Below, piece after piece: positions 23,066-35,165 of a stretch of DNA of 64,000 nucleotides. The notes under the pieces were generated by a model. The model was not told where the DNA came from, did not search any database, and saw only the letters and a list, made by a program, of their open reading frames with translations. The position numbers and the translations under genes were made by a program. The stretch spans positions 50,367-114,366 of the forward strand of contig FMBT01000181.1 of NCBI GenBank assembly GCA_900095095.1, given 5' to 3'. The stretch's first letter is position 1. Each line of letters starts with the position of its first letter. The DNA is from Fragilariopsis cylindrus CCMP1102. Lineage: Eukaryota; Bacillariophyta; Bacillariophyceae; Bacillariales; Bacillariaceae.

Positions 23066-24629
23066 TGATGGAACTATTCCATGGAATGACCAAATTGGTC
23101 TTCTTTTATTCTTCGTTACTACAATAATTTCTATATTTTTTCTTGTTGTTTATTCAACACGCGGTAAGAAATTTTGTTCTCTCCGAAGACGACAAGGAGG
23201 AGGAGGAGAAGGAGGAGGAAATCGACAGGATGGTCGTCGTTATCAAAATTCACAACAGCAACAGCAACAACTAACGGATCGTGTTCTTGCGGAAGAACTT
23301 CAACGTCGACTTAATGAGGAAGAACGAGAACGAGATCGTCTCGCAAAAAGAAAAGATCGTCGGATGTGGTATGAATATTATATGAAACCGTGTTCGATGG
23401 TAAGTGGAAGAGATGAACATCTGATTTCTTTTTTGTTTGTTTGTTTCTGCTTTGCTTTTGGTACTAAACTTATCACCAAGTCTCACGATAGTCTTTGCTT
23501 ATCGTCGCGTTTTCCTCTTCAAAAACAATTAAATTACTCCACGAAAAAAATTGCAACACAGATCATCGAAAACTCTGATTTATTCTATGCACTAGACGAA
23601 GAATTCGTCGAATCGAAGGAACCACAATTGTATCAACAACATCGCGGAGAACAAGAAGAAGAAAACGATGACGACACCGACGATAACGATAACGATAACG
23701 ATAACGATAACGATAACGATAACGATAATGACATCGTTGAACCTGTAATAGTGGTGTGTCAACAAAAAATGGAAAAGATTTCCAAAAATATCACTGATGA
23801 TGAGTTCGTAGATTCGGACGATGAAGAAATTAGTGAAAGTGGCAAGAAACAAAAGTCATCACAATTTGTTCTTTGTGACGAACACAATGAAAACGCTACG
23901 CTATATGTGAGTCTGCCTGCCGCCGTCGGTAAAAAACGTAATAGTTGTGCTGGTGCTGGTGCTAATGTTAGTTTTAGTGTTAGTGATAGCGGTGGAGAGA
24001 ACATCATTTCGCGTCGTCGTTGTGTTGACGGAACGTGTGCATTATGCATTGATGAATACGAAGAAGGGGATATGGTAGTATGGAGTGACTTACAGTGCTC
24101 ACATGCATTCCATAAGGAGTGTTTGATGCAATGGTTGAGTAAGGGCAAGAAACGCTGTCCAATTTGCAGGCACTGGTTTGTACCAGGAGCAAAGATCGGT
24201 GACCAAAAAATTGCGCACGGAGAAGCCTGGCAACGTTCATTGAAAGAAATGGAAATGGAACAACGTGAAGATGAGGAAGAAAAAAATCGGAAGAGACTGG
24301 CAGCGTTGCTGTCACAAAAAGAAAAATCATTACCAAACAATGAAAAGCTCGACGAAACGACAGTAGACATCAAGCTAGGGGATGCTGGATCGAAATCGAC
24401 AATGCTACATCAGTATTCTTTGGATTTAGAGTATATGGGTATCAGCGGGAGTGTAGATATGTCAGAATTGGATATTGAAAATCAGCAAATTGTCCGTCCA
24501 AGCAATAGTGATAATTTTCTGGCAGTGCAAAATTCAATGAGGGATGATTGCAATCAGGATATGGCGTCAAAAGATGCTGAATCAAACTTCGAAAGATCAG
24601 AGGTATTCAGTTGTGATGAATTCAATTAA
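22986..24629 (+). CDS. Membrane-anchored RING-H2 E3 ubiquitin ligase
   Basis: Starts at ATG 22986. A Ser tract is followed by one membrane helix (IGLLLFFVTTIISIFFLVVY, residues about 38-57), a Gln/Arg-rich basic region and a coiled Glu/Arg helix. Then come acidic tracts and a RING-H2 finger: CALC, CSHAFHKEC and CPIC, with Cys/His spacing CxxC-x(15+)-CxH-xx-HxxC-x10-CxxC. It should recruit an E2 enzyme for ubiquitination at an internal membrane. A probable intron at 23400-23561 (GTAAGT...CACAG) is 162 nt, in phase 0 and free of stops, so it can be read through; spliced length is about 493 residues, unspliced 547. Substrate unknown. Confidence 0.75.
23682..23727 (+). repeat. GATAAC hexanucleotide repeat inside RING gene
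   Basis: Seven or so copies encode a (Asp-Asn)n tract; likely length-variable between alleles. Confidence 0.85.
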
Positions 24630-25534
24630 TTGTAATAATTGTACAGTAATAATAACATATGTAAAAGGAAAGAAAAACAAAATATCTGCATATATATAAA
24701 ACCATAGTTACGAAACGTGTTCTTGCAACAACTGAAATTTTAATCAACAATATTGATTTTATTCTTACATTTCATGTCTTTTAGATTCCAATACATCGGA
24801 TATTGACTAGCATTTGCAAAATCTAATGTGAAAGTAATTGGGCTGATAGTAAACCTTGGAGGAACATAAACAGCTACAAACAACATTGAACATGTACACA
24901 CTATTAATAGAATCATAGTCCGTTACAAGGATTAAATTAACAAATTACTGCACATGTACAGTAATAGGGACTAATACATAAATCTTGTGACTTGGTCGCA
25001 GCTCCACTCGCTAACTGATCTGAGTCCACGTGCATTTTCCTGTGCGCACTATCAATCACATAGTGAAGTGACCGCGCCCGAGCGCGCCAACGAATGCAAA
25101 CATATAAATAATCCAATAATCCATACTTACTTGACTTGTACTCATAGTAAGTAGTAGTACAATCCCACAACTGAAAAAACATATTGCGCTTCATGTCTTA
25201 TCGATTACTACAAGGGAAATAGCTGTTGCCGACTCTTCGAATGCATTTCTACTTGTACTGTATCGAGAAGTGGAGATTAAATACAGTAGCCGTCCAGCAA
25301 ACGTGTGCTACCGACTGTTAGCTATTGTCGTCTCTCAATAATTTTCGTGATCAATACTACTGGAGGTTTCCGTAGAGAGAGAGAGAATAGAGAAAGGTTC
25401 GCATAACAGATAAAAACCTGTTTCGGAGAAGAAGAAGAAGAAGAAAGATTGACGAATTGTGACGGCTTACTATATTTATTTCAGCTGACAGTATTTGTAC
25501 TCGTTTCATCGCATCAAAAAAGACTACTTTCAAT
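24630..25534. other. Intergenic, 0.9 kb
   Basis: 3' flank of the RING gene and upstream region of the next gene; includes a (GA)n run at about 25375-25390 and a (GAA)n run at 25428-25446. No gene supported. Confidence 0.5.
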
Positions 25535-28500
25535 ATGGCCGGTATCGTCGAATGCATGCCATCATCACATAGAACCTCACAACATGCTACGTGTACTGCT
25601 GGCGATAACGATGATGGTATAGTTACAGATAGTCATCGTTCATTCATACCAGATAAAGATGCACCGCATATCCGATCAAGGATACGGAGGAGGAGAAACA
25701 AAAAAAGAATAAGAAGAATAGCGTTTTTGTTGCTACTGAAAATGAAACAAATTCCACCACTGCCACTCCTCGCCGGCCGGTAGATTTTGTGTGTTCACAA
25801 TTCCCAACTTCTACAAACAATACGACCGATGTTACTTGCGGTGCGATGAATCCATTCTCCAATGACGTTCCATATAATTCCGCTGGTCTTTCCTTAGCAT
25901 ACTCGATTGATACGATTCCTGGAGCATTCTACCTATCTCCAAATACGAAACGAAGGAAACGACCACCGCTTCTTCCTTCCATAAATTCTTCTCCTTCAAT
26001 TCCTTCAACAAACAATAAAATCGCAACCTCAACCAACAACAACAGCAGCAACCACAACCAAACCAAAAAATCTACCGTTCAACGACGGCTTACAAGTAGT
26101 AATATTAGTATCCCAATCAGTACAAGGAGAGGGAGCTTCCGATCGGCCTCTCCTGGCGTGGAACGATTTAACTACGCCAAGGCTCTTTTACGATCAGACC
26201 ATGAACTAGAAAAGTTATCACGCAAGATTCGAGCTGAAATTAATGAATCGGAACTTTTTGAATTGGCAATAGCTGCCGAAAAGGCTGCCGCGTGTGGTGT
26301 TGATAACTTCTCAGGACGAGCGTCGACTTTTGGTGAAGAAGTACATGTACATGTACAGCAGCAGCAGCAGCAATATGTTTCCTCCATAATACCGTCAAGA
26401 GACAATACCAATTTAACAAACAAAGAAGCGATAATACCCGCATGTATAGATGATTCGAAAGTTAAAAGTGGGGATAGCACTAACACAATACTATCCTCCA
26501 CTTCGTCAAGCGTAGCTGGTATTATTGATCGACCCCGACGTTCGATATTAAATGAGGGTGTAAGTAGTGAAGGCATCGATGGTAGCAGTGCTACTGATAT
26601 CGGTTGTGCAATTGGGCTTTCAGAACAATCATTATTAGAACAAGCTAGAGCTACTGCTACTGCTGCAGTAGAGGTAGTAGCAACACCAACAGTACAACTT
26701 CCAACATCAACACAACATCAACAGCCAAGTAGACGCAGTATGGGAATTGAATCCCTCCGCAATGTGAATGAAGTTATCCCTCATTGGAAAGAGTTACACA
26801 GTCATATGAGAACGCACTTCTATCGAGAAAATATTAACACTGATGTATTGGGTTTTCGTGAGACGAAATCTTCATCAGTTCAACCTGCCTCTTTCTCAAC
26901 AACGGACAAGTATAATCCGTCATCTACTAGTAGTACGAACCAAAATAAGCGCAACAACAACACGACGTCGACGAAGCAACGGGGGCCGAAATCTTTTTTC
27001 GATAACATAGCGGGAATGAGATTGTTGCCTGACTTTCAAGCTAAGAAACTAGCAGGACATGCTGGATCTATTGATAATAATGACACAGAAGAAGTCGACG
27101 CAGTTCCTAAAACGGAACCGGTTGCTTCTTCGTCACCTAAGCATTTATTTGGTACTACACTATCATCGCATCTATCACCAAAGAAGGAACCGCGCAGTAG
27201 TAGTATTCGATCTGCACCACCGGGATGGAGTAATTCGAGCACCTATTATCGTGGGTCACCACTTAAAGGACTTTCCCTTACATCTGAAAGTAATGATTAC
27301 CAACACGATCTGCCTAGTTCCTTGACAGCTAGGTTACCAAGAGGACCAGAATCTTTTGATTTGGATTCATTGCAGGAAAGAGACAATTTGGGAACATCTC
27401 CTCCACGGAGGGATCGAATGGGTCATTTCCGATCAACATCGTCGATCTTGGATTGTAGCTACCATGATAGCGCTAACGAAGATATCTATAGTAACAATAA
27501 CAAAGGAATACCGAAATCCCCCTCGGATTCTCGACATAGGTCACCCGAGTCAAAGTCAATATTATCAACACCAGAAGGAACGGGAGGCTCGTCCAGATCA
27601 TTGATAGACTGTGAATTAAAATGTTCAACATCTCCATTGCACGAGTCGAGTATAGAGAATTACATGTATGAACCCTACCCTCGACTTCCAGGGCCTTCTC
27701 TTCTAACATCACCTTCAACGCCAATAAATAATGTAATTCCACGTAGAAAAGAATCGGGGTTTAGTACGCCGGCTCATCTTCGAATGATCAAACGGCTACA
27801 TATTAGTGTCAGTGAAGAGAAACAAGCCAATAAGAGCCAATGCAGTTTGGAGCAAACAAAGTCGGACATTTCGAAACAACTGCGACATCAGCATTCAAGA
27901 AATCAAGATGATGCATGCACAGCAACACCAGCCACTACTGTTTATTCTCATTTTGAACCGAATTCGATCGTCGATTATTCTCCGGTAAGACCGTCAGATC
28001 TTCCAACCGCTCCTTCCCTACAAGATGTTGAAACTAGATACTTAGCTCTTCCAATCATTCAGAGTTCTAAAAGCGAAAACGATCTTCAGAAACTTTCGAG
28101 AAAAGATGTTCATCGGAAATATGATACGCGATGGCTGAACAGTTCAAGATCACATATTGATTCTCCGACAACTCCTACCGATTCGTCGTCGAAAATAGTT
28201 CTGAAGAAAAATGAAGATAGCGCTGATTTTATCTTTGAGACACCTACTTCTGTCGCAGATCCAGTTTCGGAATCAGTCAAATATACCGAAGACGAGAATT
28301 CTTGTCCTGACGATACGGAGAAGATCTCGTATTCGTCGAAGTTTATCAGTTGCGGTGATTCGCCACGCTACTTATCTTTAGATTCATCAACGGTAGAACC
28401 GATACAGAACATGCAGCAGTCTACTGAAGCTCATGGAAATTTGAGAAAATATTCTTTGACGAGAACTCAATTTGGAGGAACATTCGTAGAGGAAAAAATA

Positions 28501-29610
28501 TGTGATGATGTCACATCTAATGTAGATCTGACTTCGCAACATGATAAAGATGAGGCCCCCTCATTTCCGATTCTTCGTTCACATCACAATGTGCTTGATC
28601 TATGCTCCGACGAAGGTAATGACGACAAACAAATGGAAGATGACCATCATCTTATGAAGCCGCTTCGATTGGAGAAACTCCGTGACGAAAGGGCTATACC
28701 AGTAAACGAAGGCAATATACTACTACCACCTTCGATAGATAGAAAAGATACACGGGAATTGATTGAGAAGATGAAAATATGTGAAAAAGACTCGTCGATT
28801 CTTACATCAAAGATTGTTGTCGAACCAAAAGACTACGCTGGTTTTCACAGTTCCCAATCGATCCATAGAGATCATAAATTGATGGAACGACATACAGCGG
28901 TTGATGGAAACAATTTTGATACCACATCTGTTTGTCATAGCCTCCCGCCAACAGATTCGAACTTCAAAGCTGTCGTCCAGGGAGTTTTCTCCCACATTTC
29001 ACTCGGCAGTCCAAGAAATAAAATTCAACTAAAGGATTGGCAAAATGAAGGTGAAAATAAGGAATTTCTCAGCAATTATTTTTACTGTGCAAAGACTGAA
29101 CAAATAAATAAGGAGCAGCAAGCAGCAGCAAACGAGATTTATTTTGAAGGACTAACTTCGTCAGCTACCTTTGGTGATGGACTAGCCTGTGCAGAACCTT
29201 GCAATGGTCATGATTCGCCATGCTTTTTATTCGGTATCGATACGATGTGTGGAGGATTGATGCACTTTCTTCCAAAGGACGTTGATAGTTGTACATTGAC
29301 GAAACAAAGAAGAGAGAGAAGTGATGGGGGTTTTCCGCGGGTGGCAGCGAGACAGCGTTCAGCATCCTTTAGCATGGGTAAACCTCTTCAAGAACGCCGA
29401 CACTCTTTACATTCTGGACTCGATTTATATCAGCGTCGGAATGAGGAGTCCTGGTTGGATATGTTTCAAAGAGCTGCATCCGATCGATTTAATTTTCAGT
29501 TCCACTCTTCGGATAATGAATTGGAAAAGTCAATACACCCCTTTGATCCCCCTTGTTTGAGTCGGAAGGTACGTGCTAACAGGGAGACAAAGTATGCTCA
29601 AGTTCCTTGA
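25535..29610 (+). CDS. Large disordered protein of unknown function
   Basis: The ATG at 25535 opens MAGIVECMPSSHR; the long frame from about 25657 to the stop at 29610 has no ATG of its own near its start (a GTG at 25789 is not a likely start). One missing base between about 25657 and 25740 (an A-rich, G-rich stretch) would fuse both into about 1,360 residues; a short intron is the alternative. The protein is Ser/Thr/Pro/Asn-rich with many SP and RS(L/P) phosphorylation-like sites and no recognised domain, apart from a Cys-containing, more ordered C-terminal region (ACAEPCNGHDSPCFLFGID at about 29188-29245). Possibly cytoskeletal or signalling; that is a guess. Confidence 0.6.
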
Positions 29611-29909
29611 GGAATAGGAACAAGCATATTGGATGCTACTAGGACTAATATAAAGAGAATGACTATTAATATTCATTCAAATACTGCCAGTAGATGAATA
29701 TTGAAGTAAAATAAACTTCCGATAGAAATAATTTCAATTAAATTAAATCTAATCTAATCAAATCAACCCAGTGATTATTATGGTTCTAGAGTAGCAATAT
29801 TCATAAACCTCGCGTCGTCTCTCTATGATTGATTGTGGGAATATTTTGCTTTTACGGCAAGTAATTCTCTTCGTCGTAGCGCGACATCCATTTTCTCACT
29901 CGTTATAAA

Positions 29910-31670
29910 TTACATTTCGACGTCAACACGTAGCTTGGGCTGGATTCGTAGAAGAGGAGGCCGTACTCCTCCAAACTGTGAAATAGTTGCTGGGTCATCA
30001 GCATCATTATGGATACCAAATGTGAAACTATTTCCTCCCATTTGATACCCAGCATAGCCTTGAAGGCTCCCAAAGCCATCGGGCCGCAGCACGGCCACAA
30101 GATCTAGACCCATATCAACAGAACGTTCACTCGGTTTCTTATCCTTGCTGGTCACTTCTGTAACTTTTCTAATTCTTTTGATTTTAGCAGCAGGACTATC
30201 AACGAAGTTGATAACTTTGTCTGTCAACTTGGATTCCATATCACGACAAGGTTTGGTCTTTGTAAGGCTCAGTGAAGGGACCTCTAATTCGCTCAGAATG
30301 CTGTCAAAAGAAAACATCGCAGCACGAATAGCCGCGGCATTCTCACTGGGAACATCCTCGACAGGGGTAACGTCCAACTTTTTCAAAAGTTGGCTTCCAA
30401 TTCGTTTCAATGTTCTCTTTTCTAAATTGGCTACTTGTGCCGCAAACAGCTCTACGATGGAAGAGTCGACCAAAGAGGCCAATTGCGTCCTCATTTCTAA
30501 CCTATACGAGGCCACCAGAGGAAGTCCAGCCGCCACAAGAGTTTCAGAGTCAAAACTAGACAAGATGCGATTCCGCATCGTTTCGGCGTCGGTGCCAAAG
30601 TTTTCGGCCCAAAGCCCTCGGGCGGCACGAGATTTCCACGTTGCGATCCTAGCACGAGCACTTCTGGATTGTTTTGCGTGGGCATTGCTTACAGCGACAA
30701 ATGCGTGAGCGATATGAGGTGGATCGAGGGCGACTGAGGCGATACCTGAATCCTTTATTCGTTTGTTCGCCTCCTGAAGAGCCGACGCTAGGATTGATTC
30801 CGATGACAATAACGATGACGACGAGGAAGCAAAATCTGAAGCAATAGCTTTTGCCGTTGCTAATGTCTACAGTAGTTTTTTCAGATATATGCGTATATGA
30901 AAACCATGTGAGGTACAGTGCATGTGTGAAGTAGTAAGTAAAGACACTAAAATACCAAATATTATTAGTAGAACAATCGCTGAAACTTAACTTACCTCCT
31001 TGGCCTCCTCCTCGTTCGTAACCGACACTACTCTAACCTCATATAAATCGTCAAATGAGATGTTACTTTCCTTAGTTTCAGCGGCGGTAGCCTCGAAAAG
31101 AGTTCTGACTTCTTGTGCGAGAACGGCATCGAAAGCGTCGTCCGATGTAGATTTGACACAAAGAATCAAAGCTTGTCGGTTTGCATCAACTACCGACGAC
31201 GATTCTAGAAAAGTCAACCGTGCTCGAAACAGAGCCGTTAATGTACGGGCATGGCGGGTGTTCTTTCCAAATCCCGCCGCCTTAACATCTCCCTCTGTGA
31301 TCCCGTCGACGACAATTGCATCCGACACAAGAGAAGTAATAGCGAGGGCACTTCGTTCGGCAGCCGATGTTCCTCGAAGCGTCGCCCCCCGACAAATAAG
31401 ACGAGGAACATTATCGTCTGAAGACGACGACGACAAGGCAAGGATGGCGGCGCCGTCTTCTTCGGTAACGCTCGTTACCAATAAAGAGTCCGTCCCCGGA
31501 CTAGTAATAACAGAAACAACCCCATCGGCAGTCGAAATACTAGAAGATGTGATCTTATTGAGACGGAGACCTCCAGAAGCGTCCATCAACGTATATTGTG
31601 GTGAAGTGATAGCATTGACAACCGTAACAGCCAGGGTAACTATAATGATCAACGATGATATTGACGACAT
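29910..31670 (-). CDS. Secreted protein of unknown function, two exons
   Basis: Exon 1 is 30996-31670 (ATG at 31668-31670) and exon 2 is 29910-30866; intron 30867-30995 (GTAAGT...TGTAG, 129 nt, phase 0). About 543 residues. A clear signal peptide (SLIIIVTLAVTVVNA, residues 5-19) sends it to the secretory route. No membrane helix follows. The middle is Ala/Ser-rich and helical; the C-terminus GLDLVAVLRPDGFGSLQGY...GGNSFTFGIHN ...VRPPLLRIQPKLRV looks like a compact, ordered domain. I do not recognise the family. Its base composition is clearly more GC-rich than its neighbours, which suggests high expression or different codon bias. Confidence 0.65.
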
Positions 31671-32629
31671 TTTTATGGAACGTCGGATTGCCGGTCGATA
31701 TAGTAACTGTCAGTAAAGGCTTCTCGTCGTCTTGTCTCTTAGTCAAGATTGCTTACTAGCTAGTTGACTTGATGTGCTACGGTAGTAGAAGAGTAATGCA
31801 ATATACGGAGCGTCTACGGTGGTTGGCGTTAATACACAGTATTTTGTGTTCGTAAATACAGTTTGTCCAAACAAGTACGAAATTGTAAGCCAAAATGTGA
31901 TGCCACTTGGAACCTGGTGATGGGATTGATTGATTCGGGGGAATCAATATAGGATTCGATTCCTCCTTTTGGTTAATAATGCGCGGGGGCAAGAAAGAAA
32001 ATTGATTGATGAATGAATGTGGTTTTTTAGTACAAACCCTGTTTAGCATCACATTTACGATTCTTTTCTTAAAGTACCTGCACTGCCTACTGGGACATTT
32101 CATTGGCCTTACATACAACCTTTCCATGATTTGATTAATCATCAAGATGTGAGTTGACACCATCTCATGCGTCCTATAGCCGTAGAGATTGAAACTGAAC
32201 TGAACATTGATGCCAGCAAAGTAGCTACCACAAGGCTAAACATCTACTTCAGGAATGGGCAGTTGTTCCAATGGATCCAGCAACCAGCAACAGATATCAG
32301 ATTTCATCCAAATGCTGTATACTATAACTGGATCTTGTATATGCACGCTTGACTCAATATATATTTTGCTTCATGAATCATCCTATGCAGAATGTTTTAC
32401 AATGATTTGCTATTACTGTGTATTGATCTATATCCAAAGTATGATATTCAGTCGCTTTAAATCATTCAATTAGAAATCTACGTATTAAGTTGCTACTTTT
32501 GGTGCTTAGTTAGTCTGTATAACAATATTTGAAGAGATCTTTCTCGTGCTAATCTCTAACTGAGATCACAGAGAAAAGTTGGGAAGATTCTTTGTAGGTT
32601 TACCACATTCAACATGCTACATACTACCA
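31671..32629. other. Intergenic, 0.96 kb
   Basis: Contains unsupported short frames on both strands (for example 31777-32163 minus, 32167-32352 plus). No domain recognised; could be a decayed element. Confidence 0.4.
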
Positions 32630-33601
32630 TTAAATTAACTCATCGTCGTCATCTTCTTCACCCGGTGCCAATTTGTCGTCGACACTAGTTGGTTCTGTAC
32701 CCCAATTCCGAGTGAACGATTTTTCTTTTCGGATCAGTAGTTCTGGCACACCACTGCCATCACGAATCACCAGTAAATCTTCATCTACATACGTTACATA
32801 AATGTCTCGTGTGTACTGTAAAAATTTCGGCAGGTCAACGACTTTTTCTAAGACGGTCGCACTTTCATATGTTTCCCGTAATCGGATTTCAGACAAGACT
32901 TCCAAATTAGATTTCACTTTCACGGACGACTCTCCCCCCAGTAATGTTTTGACTTTCACGGATGACTCTACACGAGGGGCTGCTCGGCTGATGGTTATAT
33001 CGAGTGAGCCAACGATATCTACAAGATTCGACGGCAATTGCTTTGCCAATTGCAATGCAAATAGACCAGGACTATAACCACCTGAGTATAAAAATAATGC
33101 AAGTTGTCTGGTGGGTGATAACAAAGATCCCGTGGACGTGTAACCCCCTGCGTATCGTAATTCCCATATTCCATTTAATAATGGACTTTGTGCAGGTTCT
33201 GTGGTGGGATTTAGTGCCTCTAATTTCAATAATACCTCATTGATTTCAGCGCGAGTTTCCTCTGATGGTGCCAAACCAACACTGGTGGGGATCAAATCCA
33301 TTACATTCGTTACTAACACATCTGATTCGGTTGGTGTAAAATCCTCGCTTTCTACAGTAACAACTTCATCATCTTCATCATAAAAGGGATCGCTTGATGT
33401 ATCGGATGGAGCATCATCCATAGACATGCTTTGTATTTTGGTCAACCAATGATGATTTTTCTCTCGTCGAACTGTTGTCATCGATGATGTTTTCGCTGTG
33501 AATGCTTCTATGCTTGTGAAAGCTGCCGTCATAACAATAAGAGCGGTGACAACGGCGGCGGCTGCGAAGAAAATACTTGTTGAAGATCGAATCCTGCACA
33601 T
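32630..33601 (-). CDS. Plastid lipid-associated protein (PAP/fibrillin)
   Basis: A single-exon 323-residue protein with ATG at 33599-33601. The N-terminal signal peptide ends SIEAFTAK, an ASAFAP-like plastid import motif. The mature part holds a conserved fibrillin start (INEVLLKLEALNP...SPLLNGIWELRYAG), the lipocalin-like barrel with a GxW-type motif, and the family's C-terminal strand pattern (YVTYVDEDLLVIRDGSGVPELLIR). Fibrillins bind lipids in thylakoids or plastoglobules and are linked to photoprotection. There is an internal duplication (ESSVKVKTLLGG / ESSVKVKSNLE), matched by an 18-bp DNA repeat 36 bp apart. Confidence 0.8.
   Translation of the reverse strand: MCRIRSSTSIFFAAAAVVTALIVMTAAFTSIEAFTAKTSSMTTVRREKNHHWLTKIQSMSMDDAPSDTSSDPFYDEDDEVVTVESEDFTPTESDVLVTNVMDLIPTSVGLAPSEETRAEINEVLLKLEALNPTTEPAQSPLLNGIWELRYAGGYTSTGSLLSPTRQLALFLYSGGYSPGLFALQLAKQLPSNLVDIVGSLDITISRAAPRVESSVKVKTLLGGESSVKVKSNLEVLSEIRLRETYESATVLEKVVDLPKFLQYTRDIYVTYVDEDLLVIRDGSGVPELLIRKEKSFTRNWGTEPTSVDDKLAPGEEDDDDELI
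32916..32969 (-). repeat. 36-bp tandem duplication inside the fibrillin gene
   Basis: ACTTTCACGGACGACTCT at 32916-32933 recurs with one difference at 32952-32969; the unit is 36 bp, or 12 residues. Confidence 0.75.
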
Positions 33602-34115
33602 GATGATTTCTCTATTTGTAGAAAAGTTAGCTCTTATAATTCTTTTTTAAGTCTTTCGTTGCTAGTATGTGTGAAAATGAATCCGTTTGGTTTCGTTATG
33701 ACGTGCAAAGAGTATCAGGTAAACTCAACTTGTTGTTTTATCTTGCCAGATCAATTTCGAAGAAGAATTTAAAAAAAAAGTGTTGAGTCATCGGTTTTTC
33801 CATTATTTTTTATTTGATTTCATCATTTTTTCGTAACAAAATTTCATTGATTATCATTCATCATTTTCGTTCGTGATTCATTTTCTATCGCCTGGTTGTT
33901 GTTACGAGCGTCGAAGCGATACAGTAGCATCATCACTCAAAACAAAGCAGAGCGAACCGCGTAAAATCAAATAATTTGGCTTTAGACAACAACTGTCTCA
34001 TTGTGCAGACTCAAGACGTTCAACGCTCATTAACATACCATCGAGTAAAAGAACAAAAAGCTTCGAAATTATTGTGGCGAAGTGATAAGTTTGAGGAACG
34101 AATAACATCAGCAAA
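33602..34115. promoter_or_regulatory. Divergent intergenic region
   Basis: 514 bp between the fibrillin gene (minus) and the next plus-strand gene; should contain both promoters. No specific site recognised. Confidence 0.4.
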
Positions 34116-34802
34116 ATGGCGCATCCGTGTATGAAGACGGCATTCACAAAATACCGCCGATCCTCTCCAACTGTCATGAAAGCATTATTACATTTTCGAT
34201 ATTCTTCTCGATCGTATCATAAATCATACTTAAATATCAATCATCCAACGGGATCAATATCTCGACAGCGATTGATGTCATCGTCGTCTTCGTCCCAATC
34301 CAACAAGACGGATAAATTAGTGGGTAGAACAGGCATAGGTGATCGTAGTGGTTCCCTATGGATTTATCTTGGTTGGTCGATGCTTGGAATTGTCGGTATC
34401 GAAATATGTTTACAATATAAGCAAGAACAAGAAGATTATGAACGTCGACGGTTACTTTCTGATATGCAAATAGAAGCTGACAAAGCAATTATCAACGTGG
34501 CCAATTGGGATGAAACTCTACCCACACTTTTCACTTGTAAGATTCTTCACGTAGATGCAAGTCTGGATGGTACAAAAATGTTAACTCGAAAAAGAGGACG
34601 TGGTAGTAGCGGGGGTATCAATAGGAATATAGAAATGAATGACGTTGTCGAAATATTAGAAGCGGGTATTGGACCGAATGAAGCTTATCATCTGTGTCGG
34701 TTGCGACAGCAGAAGAAGAGCGACAAAAACAGCGAAACAGGCACCGCATCTGCCGCCATTGGATGGTACCCCATCCAATTCTTAGAAAAAATCGGTGATT
34801 GA
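34116..34802 (+). CDS. Probable mitochondrial membrane protein with SH3-like C-terminus
   Basis: A 228-residue single-exon protein. The N-terminus is Arg/Ser/His-rich and lacks acidic residues (KTAFTKYRRSSPTVMKALLHFRYSSRSYHK), typical of a mitochondrial presequence. A helix follows at about residues 79-97 (GSLWIYLGWSMLGIVGIEICL). The C-terminal part ends with a pattern like an SH3-type barrel (MNDVVEILEAGIGPNEAYHLCRL ... AIGWYPIQFLEKI). Function unknown. Confidence 0.55.
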   Translation: MAHPCMKTAFTKYRRSSPTVMKALLHFRYSSRSYHKSYLNINHPTGSISRQRLMSSSSSSQSNKTDKLVGRTGIGDRSGSLWIYLGWSMLGIVGIEICLQYKQEQEDYERRRLLSDMQIEADKAIINVANWDETLPTLFTCKILHVDASLDGTKMLTRKRGRGSSGGINRNIEMNDVVEILEAGIGPNEAYHLCRLRQQKKSDKNSETGTASAAIGWYPIQFLEKIGD

Positions 34803-35165
34803 TTGATTAAAATCGAATTTCAGTTGATATATACTAGCACTGGTTGGTCGTGCAGATAATGGCCCTACACGAACCCTAATGCAAAAAGATTGCATATGAT
34901 ATTTCTTTTTATTGTCCAAAAATCTTCTATATAAGACATAAAATTTGTTGAACCATCCAGACTAATCTAACTACGTTGGACGCTTAGGCTCGAGTTAGAG
35001 AGTGAATAGAGCTAGAGAATGAGTAGAGCTTATGCATATGCAGAGAGAAATTTGTAATAGACTATAGAAATACAGCGTGGAATAATAGTATATTATGCAC
35101 ATAAATCTAGCATGAAGAAACTCTTAGCATCAAAAGCATAGATTTTAGCTTGTATAAGAATTGAT
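34803..35165. other. Intergenic between convergent genes
   Basis: Short 3'-flank region, AT-rich, no gene. The phrase GAGTAGAGCT/GAATAGAGCT is repeated near 34998-35030. Confidence 0.5.

Noticed and set aside
23759-24373. Minus-strand 204-codon frame
   Set aside because: Shadow of the RING gene coding strand.
31000-31716. Plus-strand 238-codon frame
   Set aside because: Antisense shadow of the secreted-protein gene; the minus frame has a signal peptide and a proper splice.
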